Positions 7,106 through 16,235 of a stretch of 58,262 bases of DNA are shown in pieces. The stretch covers positions 1 to 58,262 of the forward strand of contig JAFUMO010000015.1 in assembly GCA_017482565.1 (NCBI GenBank). Direction: 5' to 3'. The DNA is from Bacteroidales bacterium (lineage in GTDB: Bacteria; Bacteroidota; Bacteroidia; Bacteroidales; UBA932). The translations under genes and the position numbers were made by a program. Below the pieces are notes generated by a model. That model did not search any database. It had not been told where the DNA came from and saw only the letters and a program-made list of their open reading frames with translations. Numbering within the stretch: position 1 is the stretch's first letter; every line of letters begins with the position of its first letter.

Positions 7106-8132
7106 TTCATGCACAGATCCCTACTGGAACCTTGCAACTGAAGAATATCTGCTGAAGGAGTTCTCCCAACCGGTTTTCAGGCTATGGACAAACTCCCCCT
7201 CCATAATCATAGGGCAATACCAGAATGCACTTGCAGAAATTGACTACAATTATATAAAGGAGCATAATATAAAGGTGGTGAGGCGGCTTACGGGAGGCGG
7301 AGCCGTTTTCCATGACCTGGGAAACCTCAACTTCACATTCGTGGAAGCCAGGCGCCAGGGGGAGGATGCCCCTGCCATGTTCAGGAGGTTCACCGCACCC
7401 ATTCTGGATGCCCTCAACAACATTGGGGTAAAGGCATACCTTGAAGGGAGGAACGATCTCCTCATAGACGGACGCAAGTTCTCCGGCAACGCGGTATGCA
7501 TACACAAGGAGAGGATACTCCAGCACGGCACCCTATTGTTCAGCGCAAGTATGAACACCCTGGGGAACGCCTTGAAGGCCCGCCCTGAAAAATTCATAGG
7601 GAAGGCGGTACAGTCCAACAGGAGCAGGGTAACAAACATAAGTGAACACCTTGCCAACGCCACTGCCGCTGCACAGGGGATACAGGACATGGAGGCATTC
7701 AAGGATTATCTGGCGGAGTACATCTCTTCCCGATATGATTCCATAATCCCATACACCTACACTCCGGAAGACCTGGCCGCCATTGAGAGGCTCAGGGAGG
7801 AAAAATACGCCACCCGGGAGTGGAACTTCGGCAAATCCCCTTCATACACCTTCTCAAAGGTATCAAAGCTGCAGGGGGGAATTGTGGAGATCTATATGGA
7901 TGTGGCCAAAGGGGCAATCTCCAGCCTCAGCATAATGGGAGACTATTTCTTCTCCCTCCCTACAGAAGAGTTCACCGGCATGCTCATCGGCACCCCGCAC
8001 ACACAGGAGGCCATAGCCGGAAAAATCCAGGAGATTGACCGCACCATGAAGGCTGCCGGCAACCATCTTGGCTTATCAGCATATTTCAGCAACATCACAC
8101 CGGAAGAACTGGCAGGGATGTTCTTCAATTAA
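7083..8132 (+). CDS. lplA: Lipoate-protein ligase A
   Basis: A 349-residue enzyme that activates lipoate with ATP and attaches it to lipoyl domains of oxo-acid dehydrogenases or glycine cleavage protein H. RRLTGGGAVFHDLGNLNFTF at about residues 66-85 is the adenylate-binding signature. GRNDLLIDGRKFSGNA further on holds the expected catalytic Lys, and a C-terminal accessory domain is present. The length matches the two-domain LplA type. ATG 7083 overlaps the PAP2 gene; ATG 7089 is an alternative start. Confidence 0.92.
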   Translation: MKMLYINDSCTDPYWNLATEEYLLKEFSQPVFRLWTNSPSIIIGQYQNALAEIDYNYIKEHNIKVVRRLTGGGAVFHDLGNLNFTFVEARRQGEDAPAMFRRFTAPILDALNNIGVKAYLEGRNDLLIDGRKFSGNAVCIHKERILQHGTLLFSASMNTLGNALKARPEKFIGKAVQSNRSRVTNISEHLANATAAAQGIQDMEAFKDYLAEYISSRYDSIIPYTYTPEDLAAIERLREEKYATREWNFGKSPSYTFSKVSKLQGGIVEIYMDVAKGAISSLSIMGDYFFSLPTEEFTGMLIGTPHTQEAIAGKIQEIDRTMKAAGNHLGLSAYFSNITPEELAGMFFN

Positions 8133-8138
8133 TTACAC

Positions 8139-8169
8139 AAAAAAAGGGGCACGCCGGATTGCGTGCCCC
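8139..8169 (-). terminator. Terminator of the xerC-hpf operon
   Basis: GGGGCACGC (8146-8154) pairs perfectly with GCGTGCCCC (8161-8169) over a 6-nt loop. On the minus strand the stem is followed by seven T (8139-8145). It separates lplA from the converging hpf. Confidence 0.9.
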
Positions 8170-8194
8170 ACCTGTACGTGTATGATATAAGGGC

Positions 8195-8488
8195 CTATTT
8201 GCCCATTTTCTTCTCTTTGATCTTCACAATCTGCTCCTTGAGAACATCAACGCAGTCAACAACCGCATCTTCAAATGTAGAGGCATTCTTCTCAATGAAG
8301 AGATCCTTGCCCGGCATGTTTACCCTAATCTTGACACATTTGTTTGCCGTGTCAGGCAGAAGGGTGAGTGTAACCTCGGCATTGATGATTTCCTCGTAGA
8401 ACTTCTCCAGTTTTCCAACTTTCTTGTCAATGAAATCCAATAATTTAACGTCTGCGTCAAATTTTACCGATTGAACTCTGATATCCAT
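8195..8488 (-). CDS. hpf: Ribosome hibernation promoting factor (short HPF/RaiA family)
   Basis: A 97-residue protein of the short HPF type. It has the beta-alpha-beta-beta-beta-alpha pattern (MDIRVQSVKFDADVKLLDFI at the start) and a basic end (KEQIVKIKEKKMGK). It occupies the decoding site of idle ribosomes in stationary phase. It lies one base after the xerC stop in the same operon. Unusually for this phylum, a full AGGAGG (8494-8499, minus strand) precedes the start by five bases; part of that sequence also encodes the end of XerC. Confidence 0.93.
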   Translation of the reverse strand: MDIRVQSVKFDADVKLLDFIDKKVGKLEKFYEEIINAEVTLTLLPDTANKCVKIRVNMPGKDLFIEKNASTFEDAVVDCVDVLKEQIVKIKEKKMGK

Positions 8489-8489
8489 A

Positions 8490-9446
8490 CTAACCTCCTT
8501 TTTTTGCTCGTGGATGAGCGGTTAAATATATTTTCTTCAGCTGCCCGAAGGAGTTGTGGGTGTAAACCTGCGTTGCCGCCAGCGAGGAGTGTCCCAAGAC
8601 TTCCTTTATGCTGTTGAGGTCCGCCCCATTATTCAGAAGGTGTGTTGCAAATGAGTGCCTCAACACATGCGGAGAGATTTTTCCCTCAAAACCGTTCAAG
8701 CCTGCCAATTCTTTCTTCACTGTATCATTAACAAATTTCAGGTACAGCGGGGCACCCTTATCCGTTAAAAAAAATGAACTTTCTTCAGTAGAGGCGAACT
8801 CCTGGTTTCTTTTCTGTAAATATACAGAAATTTTTTCATATAACACAGGTGTAATGGGAATTTCTCTTTCTTTATCCCCTTTTCCTGTTATTTTGAACAA
8901 TTTTCTTCCCAAATCAACCATCTGGAGGGTAAGGGAAGCCACTTCCATCCGCCTCATGCCGGTTGCATAGATGAGCATCACCATCAGCCTGTCCCTCATC
9001 TGTGAATAATCACCGGAAAGACTAATGCAGCAATACTCTTCAAGGGCCTCGTTGCGGAAAAAGTGGGGAAGGCGCCTCTTCTCCTTGGGGCGGGGAATGC
9101 TGCTTACAGGGTTATCCTCCAATACCCCCTTCCTGAGGAGCCATTTGCAGTATCCCGACAAGGCACTCAGGTGGAGGTTGGCACTTCTGGCACCCAACCC
9201 TCTGTTAAGGCAATCTGCGATGTATCCCCTGATTTGAGGAGCGGTGAGGTGGGCCTTGGGGAGCTGAATGCCATCTTCCAGGTCTTTCCCAACTTCCTCT
9301 TCCAGCCCTGCATCATCTTCCGCATCATAGATATGGAGCCAGAACCTCCTCAGAACATCCCTGTAGAGCTCCTGTGTCCTGGGTGAGTATCTTTTCTGCA
9401 CCTTTATATATTCTATGTATGCATCAGCCAGCAGTTTGGGATTCAT
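8490..9446 (-). CDS. xerC: Tyrosine recombinase XerC/XerD type
   Basis: A 318-residue tyrosine recombinase with an N-terminal SAM-like core-binding domain (KRYSPRTQELYRDVL) and a C-terminal catalytic domain. The catalytic set is visible: Arg in ATGMRRMEVASL, HVLRHSFATHLL, and the nucleophile Tyr in ATQVYTH. The length and chromosomal operon with hpf suggest the housekeeping Xer protein that resolves chromosome dimers, not a mobile-element integrase. Xer family members are hard to tell apart, so the C versus D name is tentative. Confidence 0.85.
   Translation of the reverse strand: MNPKLLADAYIEYIKVQKRYSPRTQELYRDVLRRFWLHIYDAEDDAGLEEEVGKDLEDGIQLPKAHLTAPQIRGYIADCLNRGLGARSANLHLSALSGYCKWLLRKGVLEDNPVSSIPRPKEKRRLPHFFRNEALEEYCCISLSGDYSQMRDRLMVMLIYATGMRRMEVASLTLQMVDLGRKLFKITGKGDKEREIPITPVLYEKISVYLQKRNQEFASTEESSFFLTDKGAPLYLKFVNDTVKKELAGLNGFEGKISPHVLRHSFATHLLNNGADLNSIKEVLGHSSLAATQVYTHNSFGQLKKIYLTAHPRAKKGG
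8494..8499 (-). promoter_or_regulatory. Strong Shine-Dalgarno sequence of hpf
   Basis: AGGAGG on the minus strand, five bases before the hpf ATG and overlapping the last codons of xerC. Such sequences are rare in Bacteroidetes. Confidence 0.6.
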
Positions 9447-9465
9447 TACGCATATCTGGATTTGA

Positions 9466-9497
9466 TTTGTAAAGTTAAAAAAAAATATATACTTTTG
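9466..9497 (+). promoter_or_regulatory. Promoter of rpsU
   Basis: TTTG at 9466-9469 and TACTTTTG at 9490-9497 with a 20-bp spacer form a good Bacteroidetes promoter, pointing to rpsU away from the divergent xerC. Confidence 0.7.
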
Positions 9498-9510
9498 CGG
9501 TCCAAATAAA

Positions 9511-9517
9511 AAGGAGG
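9511..9517 (+). promoter_or_regulatory. Strong Shine-Dalgarno sequence of rpsU
   Basis: AAGGAGG ends nine bases before the rpsU ATG. In Bacteroidetes the anti-SD end of 16S rRNA is sequestered by a pocket including bS21, and rpsU encodes bS21, so an SD here can serve as a sensor of ribosomes lacking bS21. Confidence 0.75.
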
Positions 9518-9526
9518 TGGTTTAAG

Positions 9527-9718
9527 ATGATTATAGTTCCAATTAAAGAGGGTGAGAACATTGAGAGAGCTTTGAAAAAATTCAAGAGGAAATTTGAGAA
9601 GACAGGTATCGTCCGTGAGCTTAGAAGCAGAAAGACTTTTGTTAAGAAATCTGTTCAGAGAAGGGAGGAGCTTAAAAAAGCTATCTACGTACAGCATCTG
9701 AGACTTGATGAGGAATAA
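9527..9718 (+). CDS. rpsU: 30S ribosomal protein bS21
   Basis: A 63-residue, strongly basic protein with the bS21 pattern: MIIVPIKEGENIERALKKFK, then ETGIVRELRSRK-type sequence and a Lys/Arg-rich middle. The length is typical for Bacteroidetes. It sits on the platform of the small subunit near the 3' end of 16S rRNA. It is a single-gene unit with its own promoter and terminator. The strong SD is unusual in this window and probably allows autoregulation. Confidence 0.95.
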   Translation: MIIVPIKEGENIERALKKFKRKFEKTGIVRELRSRKTFVKKSVQRREELKKAIYVQHLRLDEE

Positions 9719-9743
9719 TTTCCCTTGTCCATGCAAGATATTG

Positions 9744-9776
9744 CCGTTGTCCGTTGTTGCGGGCAACGGTTTTTTT
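9744..9776 (+). terminator. Terminator of rpsU
   Basis: CCGTTG-T-CCG (9744-9753) pairs with CGG-G-CAACGG (9760-9769) over a TTGTTG loop, followed by a seven-T run. Confidence 0.9.
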
Positions 9777-9801
9777 GTAGCCATATTTCAGATTAATTTT
9801 T

Positions 9802-9820
9802 TACTTACAATTTGTAAGTA
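9802..9820. promoter_or_regulatory. 19-bp perfect palindrome over the leu promoter, possible operator
   Basis: TACTTACAA-T-TTGTAAGTA is a perfect 9-bp inverted repeat with one central base. It covers the TTTG -33 element at 9811-9814, so a dimeric regulator bound here would block RNA polymerase. No regulator gene is adjacent. Confidence 0.5.
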
Positions 9821-9840
9821 CAGATTTTTTTCTACCTTTG
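9811..9840 (+). promoter_or_regulatory. Promoter of the leu leader and leuACDB operon
   Basis: TTTG at 9811-9814 and TACCTTTG at 9833-9840 with an 18-bp spacer, 23 bp before the leader peptide ATG. Confidence 0.7.
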
Positions 9841-9863
9841 TAACGCTTAAAACAGAAGAAAAC

Positions 9864-9911
9864 ATGTACAATTTGCCGAACAATCACCTGCGACTGCTGC
9901 TTTATTGTTGA
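9864..9911 (+). CDS. leuL: Leucine-rich leader peptide
   Basis: A 15-codon ORF, MYNLPNNHLRLLLYC, with five leucines, four of them in the last seven residues. It lies directly before a terminator hairpin and the leuACDB operon. This is the layout of classic ribosome-mediated attenuation: with scarce Leu-tRNA the ribosome stalls on the Leu codons, freeing an antiterminator. GAGAGC (9916-9921), just after the stop codon, can pair with GCTCTC (9970-9975) in the terminator stem. The gene name is by analogy. Confidence 0.75.
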   Translation: MYNLPNNHLRLLLYC

Positions 9912-9965
9912 AATAGAGAGCTTTGCACGTGTATTTGGTCATTTGTAGTGAAAAATATTGCTGAA

Positions 9966-9996
9966 AGGGGCTCTCAAATTGCTGGGAGCCTCTTTT
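9966..9996 (+). terminator. Attenuator terminator before leuA
   Basis: AGGGGCTCTCA (9966-9976) pairs with TGGGAGCCTCT (9983-9993) over a six-base loop (11 pairs, two of them G-U), followed by TTTATTT. The 5' arm is also complementary to 9916-9921, giving the alternative antiterminator fold. Confidence 0.7.
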
Positions 9997-10027
9997 ATTT
10001 GGATTGAACTAACAATTACATACTATT

Positions 10028-11524
10028 ATGGATAAGAAGATTTTTATCTTTGATACGACGCTCAGAGATGGCGAACAGGTTCCAGGATGCCAGTTGAACA
10101 CAATTGAGAAAGTGGAAGTTGCACGCTCTCTGGAGATGTTGAATGTTGATATCATTGAGTGCGGGTTCCCCGCATCCAGCCCCGGAGATTTCAATTCGGT
10201 AGTTGAAATTTCAAAGAATGTTGAAAGTCCAATAATCTGCGCCCTTACAAGGGCCGTGGAGAGTGACATTGATGCTGCAGCCCAGGCGCTCCATTTTGCC
10301 AGGAGGAAGAGGATACACACAGGTATAGGTACCAGTGACCCCCATATAAAATATAAGTTCAACTCCACCCGAGAAGAGATAATTGAGCGTGCAGTAAAGG
10401 CAGTCAAATATGCCCGCAGGTTTGTGGATGACGTGGAGTTCTACGCGGAGGATGCAGGGCGTACGGAGAACGAATACCTTGCCAGGGTTGTGGAGGCCGC
10501 CATTGCAGCAGGTGCCACAGTTGTGAACATACCGGACACTACAGGATACTGCACTCCATGGGAGTATGGAGAGAAGATAAAGTTCCTGATGAACAATGTC
10601 CCTAACATAGACAAGGCTATAATCTCAACCCACTGCCACAATGACCTTGGAATGGCCACCGCCAATACCATTTCCGGAATCATGAACGGTGCAAGGCAGG
10701 TGGAGGTTACCATAAACGGTATTGGAGAGAGGGCAGGAAACACCTCTCTGGAGGAGGTGGCAATGGCCCTCAAGTGCCGCAAGGACATCCCTTATTACAC
10801 AGATATCAAGCATAAGCATATATACAAGATGTCCCGACTGGTTTCAACCCTGATGAGGATGCCGGTACAGCCCAACAAGGCCATTGTGGGGAGGAATGCA
10901 TTTGCCCATTCGTCGGGAATACACCAGGACGGTGTATTGAAGAACAGGGAGAGCTATGAGATAATTGACCCAATGGACGTGGGTGTGAATGATTCGCTTA
11001 TTGCCCTTACTGCCCGCAGCGGACGTGCAGCCCTCAAGCACCATTATGAGCGTATGGGAATCAGCCTTTCTCCGGATGAACTTAACGAAGCGTACAACAA
11101 GTTCCTCCTCCTTGCAGACCGCAAGAAGGATATCAACGATTCAGACCTCATGATAATTGTGGGTGTGAACCGCAATGAGGCGGCCAGAAGGATAAGGCTG
11201 AAGTTCCTGCAGGTAATGTGCGGAAAGAACTCTGTTCCTATGGCAACCGTAAAGCTGAACATAGACGGTGAGATCTGCCAGGCCACCTCTTCCGGAAACG
11301 GACCTGTGGATGCTGCATTCTCTGCAGTGAAGAAGCTCATCAACAGGAAGATTGTGGTGGAGGAATTCCTTGTGCAGGCCATTACCCGCGGATGTGATGA
11401 TGTAGGTAAGGTGCACATTCAGATTGAAAACAGGGGGAATACCTACTACGGATTCTCCGCCAATACAGATATAGTTACCGCCTCCGTGGAGGCATTCATT
11501 GATGCAATAAGCAAATTCATATAG
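10028..11524 (+). CDS. leuA: 2-isopropylmalate synthase
   Basis: A 498-residue enzyme for the first committed step of leucine synthesis: acetyl-CoA + 2-oxoisovalerate to 2-isopropylmalate. The TIM-barrel start carries [13 protein letters not shown], and the metal-binding HCHND motif follows [11 protein letters not shown] near residue 200. The C-terminal LeuA dimer region is present (full-length type), which provides leucine feedback inhibition in the family. It is first of leuACDB, with four bp to leuC. Confidence 0.95.
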   Translation: MDKKIFIFDTTLRDGEQVPGCQLNTIEKVEVARSLEMLNVDIIECGFPASSPGDFNSVVEISKNVESPIICALTRAVESDIDAAAQALHFARRKRIHTGIGTSDPHIKYKFNSTREEIIERAVKAVKYARRFVDDVEFYAEDAGRTENEYLARVVEAAIAAGATVVNIPDTTGYCTPWEYGEKIKFLMNNVPNIDKAIISTHCHNDLGMATANTISGIMNGARQVEVTINGIGERAGNTSLEEVAMALKCRKDIPYYTDIKHKHIYKMSRLVSTLMRMPVQPNKAIVGRNAFAHSSGIHQDGVLKNRESYEIIDPMDVGVNDSLIALTARSGRAALKHHYERMGISLSPDELNEAYNKFLLLADRKKDINDSDLMIIVGVNRNEAARRIRLKFLQVMCGKNSVPMATVKLNIDGEICQATSSGNGPVDAAFSAVKKLINRKIVVEEFLVQAITRGCDDVGKVHIQIENRGNTYYGFSANTDIVTASVEAFIDAISKFI

Positions 11525-11528
11525 TATC

Positions 11529-12926
11529 ATGGCTGCAAGGACACTGTTTGACAAGATTTGGGATGCACATATTGTACAGGAGATAAGCGACAGGAAAGAA
11601 TATGACCCTGCCGCCCCACAAAGCATTACCCAGCTATACATAGACCGCCACTTCATCCACGAGGTTACAAGCCCGCAGGCCTTTACCGGCCTGAAGGAGA
11701 AGGGGCTGAAGCCTTTCCGCCCGGGGCAGACTTTTGCAACGGCAGACCACAATATCCCTACAATGGGGCAGGATAAGCCTATTGAGGATGATTCCTGCAG
11801 GATACCTGTGGAAACCTTGGGAAGGAACTGCGAGGAACACGGCATCAAATATTTCAGGATGCTGGATCCCGGGCACGGCATTGTGCATGTGATAGGCCCC
11901 GAGAGGGGAATTACCCAGCCTGGAATGACAATTGTATGCGGAGACAGCCACACCGCCACCCACGGGGCATTCGGCTCCATAGCCTTTGGCATAGGTACAA
12001 GCGAGGTGGAGATGGTTCTGGCCTCCCAGACCCTCCTGCAGAACAAGCCCAGGCAGATGAGGATAACCATAAACGGCTCCCTTAAGGAGAACGTTACCCC
12101 AAAGGATGTTATTCTGTATATAATTTCCAAAGTGGGGACTGCCGGAGGAACAGGACATTTTGTGGAGTATGCCGGGGACGTGTTCCGCAACATGAGCATG
12201 GAGGGGCGCATGACAGTGTGCAACATGAGCATTGAGATGGGAGCAAGAGGAGGCCTTGTGGCTCCCGACAGCACTACGTTCGAATATCTCCGCGGAAGGG
12301 AGTATGCCCCACAGGGGGAGGCCTTTGAAGCAGCTGTAGAGAGATGGAGCACACTACATACAGATAAAGGGGCGGCATTTGACAAGGAATACACCTTCAA
12401 GGCGGAAGACATTGCCCCAATGATCACTTACGGCACAGACCCGGGAAGGGGAATGCCTCTGGACGGGACAATCCCACAGTGTGACGGGAGCGGCCGCAAG
12501 GGTTTGCAGTATATGGGATTCCGGGAAGGGGAAAAGCTCATCGGGAAGAAGATTGACTATGTATTTGTGGGAAGCTGCACCAACGGCAGGATTGAGGATT
12601 TCAGGGCGTTTGCCAATTATGTGAAAGGGAAGAAGAAATCTCCGGATGTTACAGTATGGCTTGTGCCAGGCTCAGCGGAGGTTGAAAGGAAGATACGGGA
12701 GGAAGGGCTCCTTGAGATTCTGAATGAGGCAGGCTTTGAGCTGCGCCAGCCTGGATGTTCAGCCTGCCTTGCCATGAACTCAGACAAAGTGCCGTCCGGA
12801 AAATATTGCCTCTCAACCTCCAACAGGAACTTTGAGGGGAGACAGGGGACAGGCGCCAGGACAATGCTCTGCAGCCCCATTGTTGCCGCTGCAGCTGCAG
12901 TTTCAGGAAAAATAAGCCACATTTGA
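11529..12926 (+). CDS. leuC: 3-isopropylmalate dehydratase large subunit
   Basis: A 465-residue aconitase-family subunit that isomerises 2- to 3-isopropylmalate with LeuD. The [4Fe-4S] ligands are visible as Cys in FVGSCTNGR (about residue 345) and the CSACLAMN pair. It begins [12 protein letters not shown] as usual for bacterial LeuC. It is four bp after leuA and eight bp before leuD. Confidence 0.96.
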   Translation: MAARTLFDKIWDAHIVQEISDRKEYDPAAPQSITQLYIDRHFIHEVTSPQAFTGLKEKGLKPFRPGQTFATADHNIPTMGQDKPIEDDSCRIPVETLGRNCEEHGIKYFRMLDPGHGIVHVIGPERGITQPGMTIVCGDSHTATHGAFGSIAFGIGTSEVEMVLASQTLLQNKPRQMRITINGSLKENVTPKDVILYIISKVGTAGGTGHFVEYAGDVFRNMSMEGRMTVCNMSIEMGARGGLVAPDSTTFEYLRGREYAPQGEAFEAAVERWSTLHTDKGAAFDKEYTFKAEDIAPMITYGTDPGRGMPLDGTIPQCDGSGRKGLQYMGFREGEKLIGKKIDYVFVGSCTNGRIEDFRAFANYVKGKKKSPDVTVWLVPGSAEVERKIREEGLLEILNEAGFELRQPGCSACLAMNSDKVPSGKYCLSTSNRNFEGRQGTGARTMLCSPIVAAAAAVSGKISHI

Positions 12927-12933
12927 GAAGATT

Positions 12934-13512
12934 ATGAAAGCAGTTTTTACCAGAATAGAAAATATTGATACAGACCAGATAATCCCGGCCCGTTTCCTAA
13001 AACAGACCAGCCGTGAAGGGTTCGGGAAGGCAATGTTCCATGACTGGAGATACAACGGTGACGGCACCCTGAAGCCGGATTCCATCTTTGCCCCATACGA
13101 GGGGGCTTCCGTGGAGGATAAGCCCCGCATACTGGTTGCGGGAAGGAACTTCGGATGCGGATCCAGCCGCGAGCATGCTGCATGGGCCATTGCGGATTAC
13201 GGATTCACCGCAGTGGTTTCAAGCTTCTTTGCAGACATCTTCAGGAACAATGCCCTGAACAACATGCTCCTTCCGGTGCAGGTAAGCGGAGAATTCCTGG
13301 AGAAGATCTTCACCGCCCTGCAGCAAGATCCTGAGACCTCCATTGAGATTGATCTGGCGGCAAGGAGAATTATAATAGTCTCCACAGGGGAATGGGAGTG
13401 CTTCCCTATAGGTGAATACAAACAGAACTGCCTTTTGAACGGACAGAGGGACATTGATTACCTTGTATCCACAAAAGGGCTGGTTGAATCATTTGAAAAG
13501 GAAAGGAAATGA
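12934..13512 (+). CDS. leuD: 3-isopropylmalate dehydratase small subunit
   Basis: A 192-residue swivel-domain subunit with the N-terminal [12 protein letters not shown] motif and the [13 protein letters not shown] signature, which binds the substrate carboxylate. The length is that of the bacterial LeuD. Its stop codon overlaps the start of leuB, giving translational coupling. Confidence 0.96.
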   Translation: MKAVFTRIENIDTDQIIPARFLKQTSREGFGKAMFHDWRYNGDGTLKPDSIFAPYEGASVEDKPRILVAGRNFGCGSSREHAAWAIADYGFTAVVSSFFADIFRNNALNNMLLPVQVSGEFLEKIFTALQQDPETSIEIDLAARRIIIVSTGEWECFPIGEYKQNCLLNGQRDIDYLVSTKGLVESFEKERK

Positions 13513-14609
13513 TGGAAAAGAGGATAGCAGTATTGCCGGGCGACGGTATAGGCCCGGAGGTGATTGGTGAGGCCGTAAAGGTACTCAGGCGGGTTGCTGA
13601 GGTTTATGGCCATAAATTTGAATTCGTGTATGCTCCCGTAGGAGGCTGCGCCATTGACGAGTGCGGTGAGCCTTATCCGGAAAGCACCCATCAGGTGTGC
13701 TGCAGCAGTGATGCTGTGCTGTTCGGGTCCATTGGTGACCCGAAATATGACAACAACCCCGCCGCAAAGGTTAGGCCTGAGCAGGGGCTGCTTAAGATGA
13801 GGAAGAGCCTTGGGCTGTATGCCAACCTCCGTCCGGTGGAGCCGTTTGATACACTGCTGGACAAATCCCCCCTCAAGGAGGAGCGGATAAAGGGGGCAAG
13901 CCTCATGATTGTGAGGGAGCTTACCGGAGGGCTCTATTTTGGGGAGCCGAGGGGACGCTCCGAGAAGGGTGATGTGGCATTTGATACATGCGTGTACAGC
14001 AAATCCGAAATTGAGAGGATTGCCAGGAAGGCCTTTGAGCTTGCAATCATACGCAAAGGGCGGGTTACCCTTGTTGACAAGGCAAATGTCCTTGCCACCA
14101 GCCGTCTGTGGAGGGAGACAGTTACACAGATGTATGAAAATGAGTATAAGGAGAAGGTATGCAAGGCTACAGGAGAGAAGCTGAAGCTGGATTTCCTTTT
14201 TGTAGACAATGCTGCAATGCAGCTGGTAACTGCACCTGCCTCTTTTGATGTAGTCCTCACTGAAAACCTGTTCGGTGATATCCTTTCAGATCAGGCAAGC
14301 GTGATTACAGGATCCATAGGGCTCCTCCCTTCCGCTTCCATTGGAGACGGGGTTGGCCTCTATGAACCTATCCACGGCTCTTTCCCGCAGGCAAAGGGGA
14401 AAAATATCGCAAACCCGGTTGCCACAATCCTCTCCGCTGCAATGATGCTGGAGATTTCTTTCGGGCTGCTTGAAGAGGCGGAGGCCATAAGGAGGGCCTG
14501 CAAGGAAGCTGTCGGGAAGAAGGTTGTTACCCCTGACATTGCCGTAGCGGGAGAAAATAACTATGGCACAACGGAGGTGGGAGACTTCATAACCGGCATG
14601 ATTTATTAG
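13509..14609 (+). CDS. leuB: 3-isopropylmalate dehydrogenase
   Basis: A 366-residue NAD-dependent enzyme that oxidises and decarboxylates 3-isopropylmalate to 2-oxoisocaproate. The start is [34 protein letters not shown] and the C-terminal [18 protein letters not shown] with YEPIHGSFP (NAD site) are clear. Two ATGs lie next to each other (13509 and 13512); either may start. This closes the operon; the final transamination step is not encoded here. Confidence 0.96.
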   Translation: MMEKRIAVLPGDGIGPEVIGEAVKVLRRVAEVYGHKFEFVYAPVGGCAIDECGEPYPESTHQVCCSSDAVLFGSIGDPKYDNNPAAKVRPEQGLLKMRKSLGLYANLRPVEPFDTLLDKSPLKEERIKGASLMIVRELTGGLYFGEPRGRSEKGDVAFDTCVYSKSEIERIARKAFELAIIRKGRVTLVDKANVLATSRLWRETVTQMYENEYKEKVCKATGEKLKLDFLFVDNAAMQLVTAPASFDVVLTENLFGDILSDQASVITGSIGLLPSASIGDGVGLYEPIHGSFPQAKGKNIANPVATILSAAMMLEISFGLLEEAEAIRRACKEAVGKKVVTPDIAVAGENNYGTTEVGDFITGMIY

Positions 14610-14628
14610 GAATTTGCTAAATATATGT

Positions 14629-14636
14629 TATATTTG
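14629..14636 (+). promoter_or_regulatory. -7 box of the hydrogenase gene
   Basis: TATATTTG matches TAnnTTTG, 51 bp before the start of the hydrogenase. No -33 TTTG at standard spacing. Confidence 0.45.
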
Positions 14637-14687
14637 CAGCCGAATTTTGTACCCTTTTGAAACAAATACCTACAATTTATAACTTAT

Positions 14688-16124
14688 ATGGCATTTACTA
14701 ACAATGTTATGATTGTCCGCCACGGCCTGCTTGCAAAGCTTGTGAAGTTGTGGAGAGAGGACAAACTGGTTGAAGATATTGACAGGCTCCCAATTGAGCT
14801 CAGCCCAAGGAAGTCAAAAGTGAAGGGACGCTGCTGCATCCACAAGGAGCGTGCGGTGTGGAAATACAAGTCACTCCCGCTTCTCGGCTTTGACATGACA
14901 GATGAGAAGGATGAGCTTACCCCGCTTTCGTATTATGCACAGGCTGCAATTACAAGGGAGAAGAACCTCAAGGAGGAGATCCTCACAGTAATTGATGAGG
15001 CCTGTTCATCTTGCGTGCAGGTAAACTATGAGATTACAAACCTTTGCCGCGGTTGTGTTGCAAGAAGCTGCTACATGAACTGCCCTAAGGATGCAATCCA
15101 TTTCAAGAACAACGGCCAGGCAGAGATTGACCATGACAAATGTATAAGCTGCGGCATCTGCCACCAGAGCTGTCCTTATCATGCAATTGTATATATCCCT
15201 GTTCCATGCGAGGATGTATGCCCTGTAAAGGCCATAAGCAAGGATGAGTACGGAATTGAGCACATTGATGAGAGCAAGTGCATCTACTGTGGAAAATGTA
15301 TAAATGCATGTCCGTTTGGTGCAATCTTTGAGATTTCACAGGTATTTGACATCCTCCAGAGCATAAAGAGGGGTGAAAAGGTTGTAGCTATGGTTGCCCC
15401 TGCAATCCTGGGCCAGTTCAGCGAGCCTATAGAGCAGATTTACGGTGCAATCAAGGCTATCGGATTTTCAGATGTGATTGAGGTTGCACAGGGTGCAATG
15501 GTAACTACAGAGAAGGAGGCACACGAGCTTGAGGAGAAGCTTGAGGAGGGTCAGCCGTTCATGACAACAAGCTGCTGCCCTTCATACATACAGCTCACAA
15601 AGAAGCATATTCCCGATCTTGAAAAATATGTCTCCACCACAAAATCACCTATGTACTACACTGCGGAGATTGTCAAGGAGAAATATCCTGATGCAAAGAC
15701 AGTGTTCATTGGGCCATGCATTGCAAAGAGGAAAGAGGCAAGGTACCACAATAATGTTGACTATGTTATGACATTTGAGGAGCTTGGTTCAATCCTTGAC
15801 GGATTTGATGTGGATGTGAACAAGGTTGAGCCGTTCGTAATGCCGTTCACTTCTGTAAAGGAGGCCCACGGCTTCGCTCAGGACGGCGGTGTTACCCAGG
15901 CTGTGAAGGTATTCCTGGACAAGGCGAACCTCCAGGCACTTAAGGTTGCAAACCTCAACAAGAAGAACATTGCAATGCTTAAGGTTTACGCCAAGACAGG
16001 CAAATGTCCTGCCCCTTTCATTGAGGTTATGGCATGCGAGGGCGGTTGTGCAAGCGGCCCATGCATAAGGACCGACAAGAACACCTCACAGAAGAGGATG
16101 ACGGCAGAGCTTAACAAACGATAA
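14688..16124 (+). CDS. Monomeric [FeFe] hydrogenase with ferredoxin-like clusters
   Basis: A 478-residue iron-only hydrogenase. Residues ~100-220 hold several [4Fe-4S] Cys clusters (CISCGICHQSCP, CIYCGKCINACP). The H-cluster motifs follow: TSCCPSYI near residue 295, GPCIAKRKEA, and MACEGGCASGPC near the end. The variant motifs (GPC in place of MPC, GGCASGP at the third) fit the group B monomeric type common in gut anaerobes. It would reoxidise ferredoxin with H2 release, or sense H2; direction cannot be told. It stands alone with its own promoter and a strong terminator; the maturases HydEFG are not in this window. Confidence 0.9.
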   Translation: MAFTNNVMIVRHGLLAKLVKLWREDKLVEDIDRLPIELSPRKSKVKGRCCIHKERAVWKYKSLPLLGFDMTDEKDELTPLSYYAQAAITREKNLKEEILTVIDEACSSCVQVNYEITNLCRGCVARSCYMNCPKDAIHFKNNGQAEIDHDKCISCGICHQSCPYHAIVYIPVPCEDVCPVKAISKDEYGIEHIDESKCIYCGKCINACPFGAIFEISQVFDILQSIKRGEKVVAMVAPAILGQFSEPIEQIYGAIKAIGFSDVIEVAQGAMVTTEKEAHELEEKLEEGQPFMTTSCCPSYIQLTKKHIPDLEKYVSTTKSPMYYTAEIVKEKYPDAKTVFIGPCIAKRKEARYHNNVDYVMTFEELGSILDGFDVDVNKVEPFVMPFTSVKEAHGFAQDGGVTQAVKVFLDKANLQALKVANLNKKNIAMLKVYAKTGKCPAPFIEVMACEGGCASGPCIRTDKNTSQKRMTAELNKR

Positions 16125-16130
16125 GAATTT

Positions 16131-16173
16131 ATCCCGGGAGATGCGAAAAAAACAGCGGTCCCGGGATTTTTTT
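16131..16173 (+). terminator. Terminator of the hydrogenase gene
   Basis: ATCCCGGGA (16131-16139) pairs perfectly with TCCCGGGAT (16159-16167), followed by a seven-T run. Confidence 0.9.
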
Positions 16174-16186
16174 AGCCCAAAAACAC

Positions 16187-16194
16187 TATATTTG
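16187..16194 (+). promoter_or_regulatory. -7 box of the methionine operon leader
   Basis: TATATTTG matches TAnnTTTG. Transcription should begin near 16199, 191 bp before metY, leaving a long untranslated leader. No -33 TTTG was found. Confidence 0.5.
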
Positions 16195-16235
16195 CACTGA
16201 TGATCACGAACCGTCATATTCATTTCATTTCATCC

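Noticed and set aside
11141-12427. A long minus-strand frame of 428 codons across leuA and leuC
   Set aside because: It is antisense to two clearly conserved genes and has no family features.
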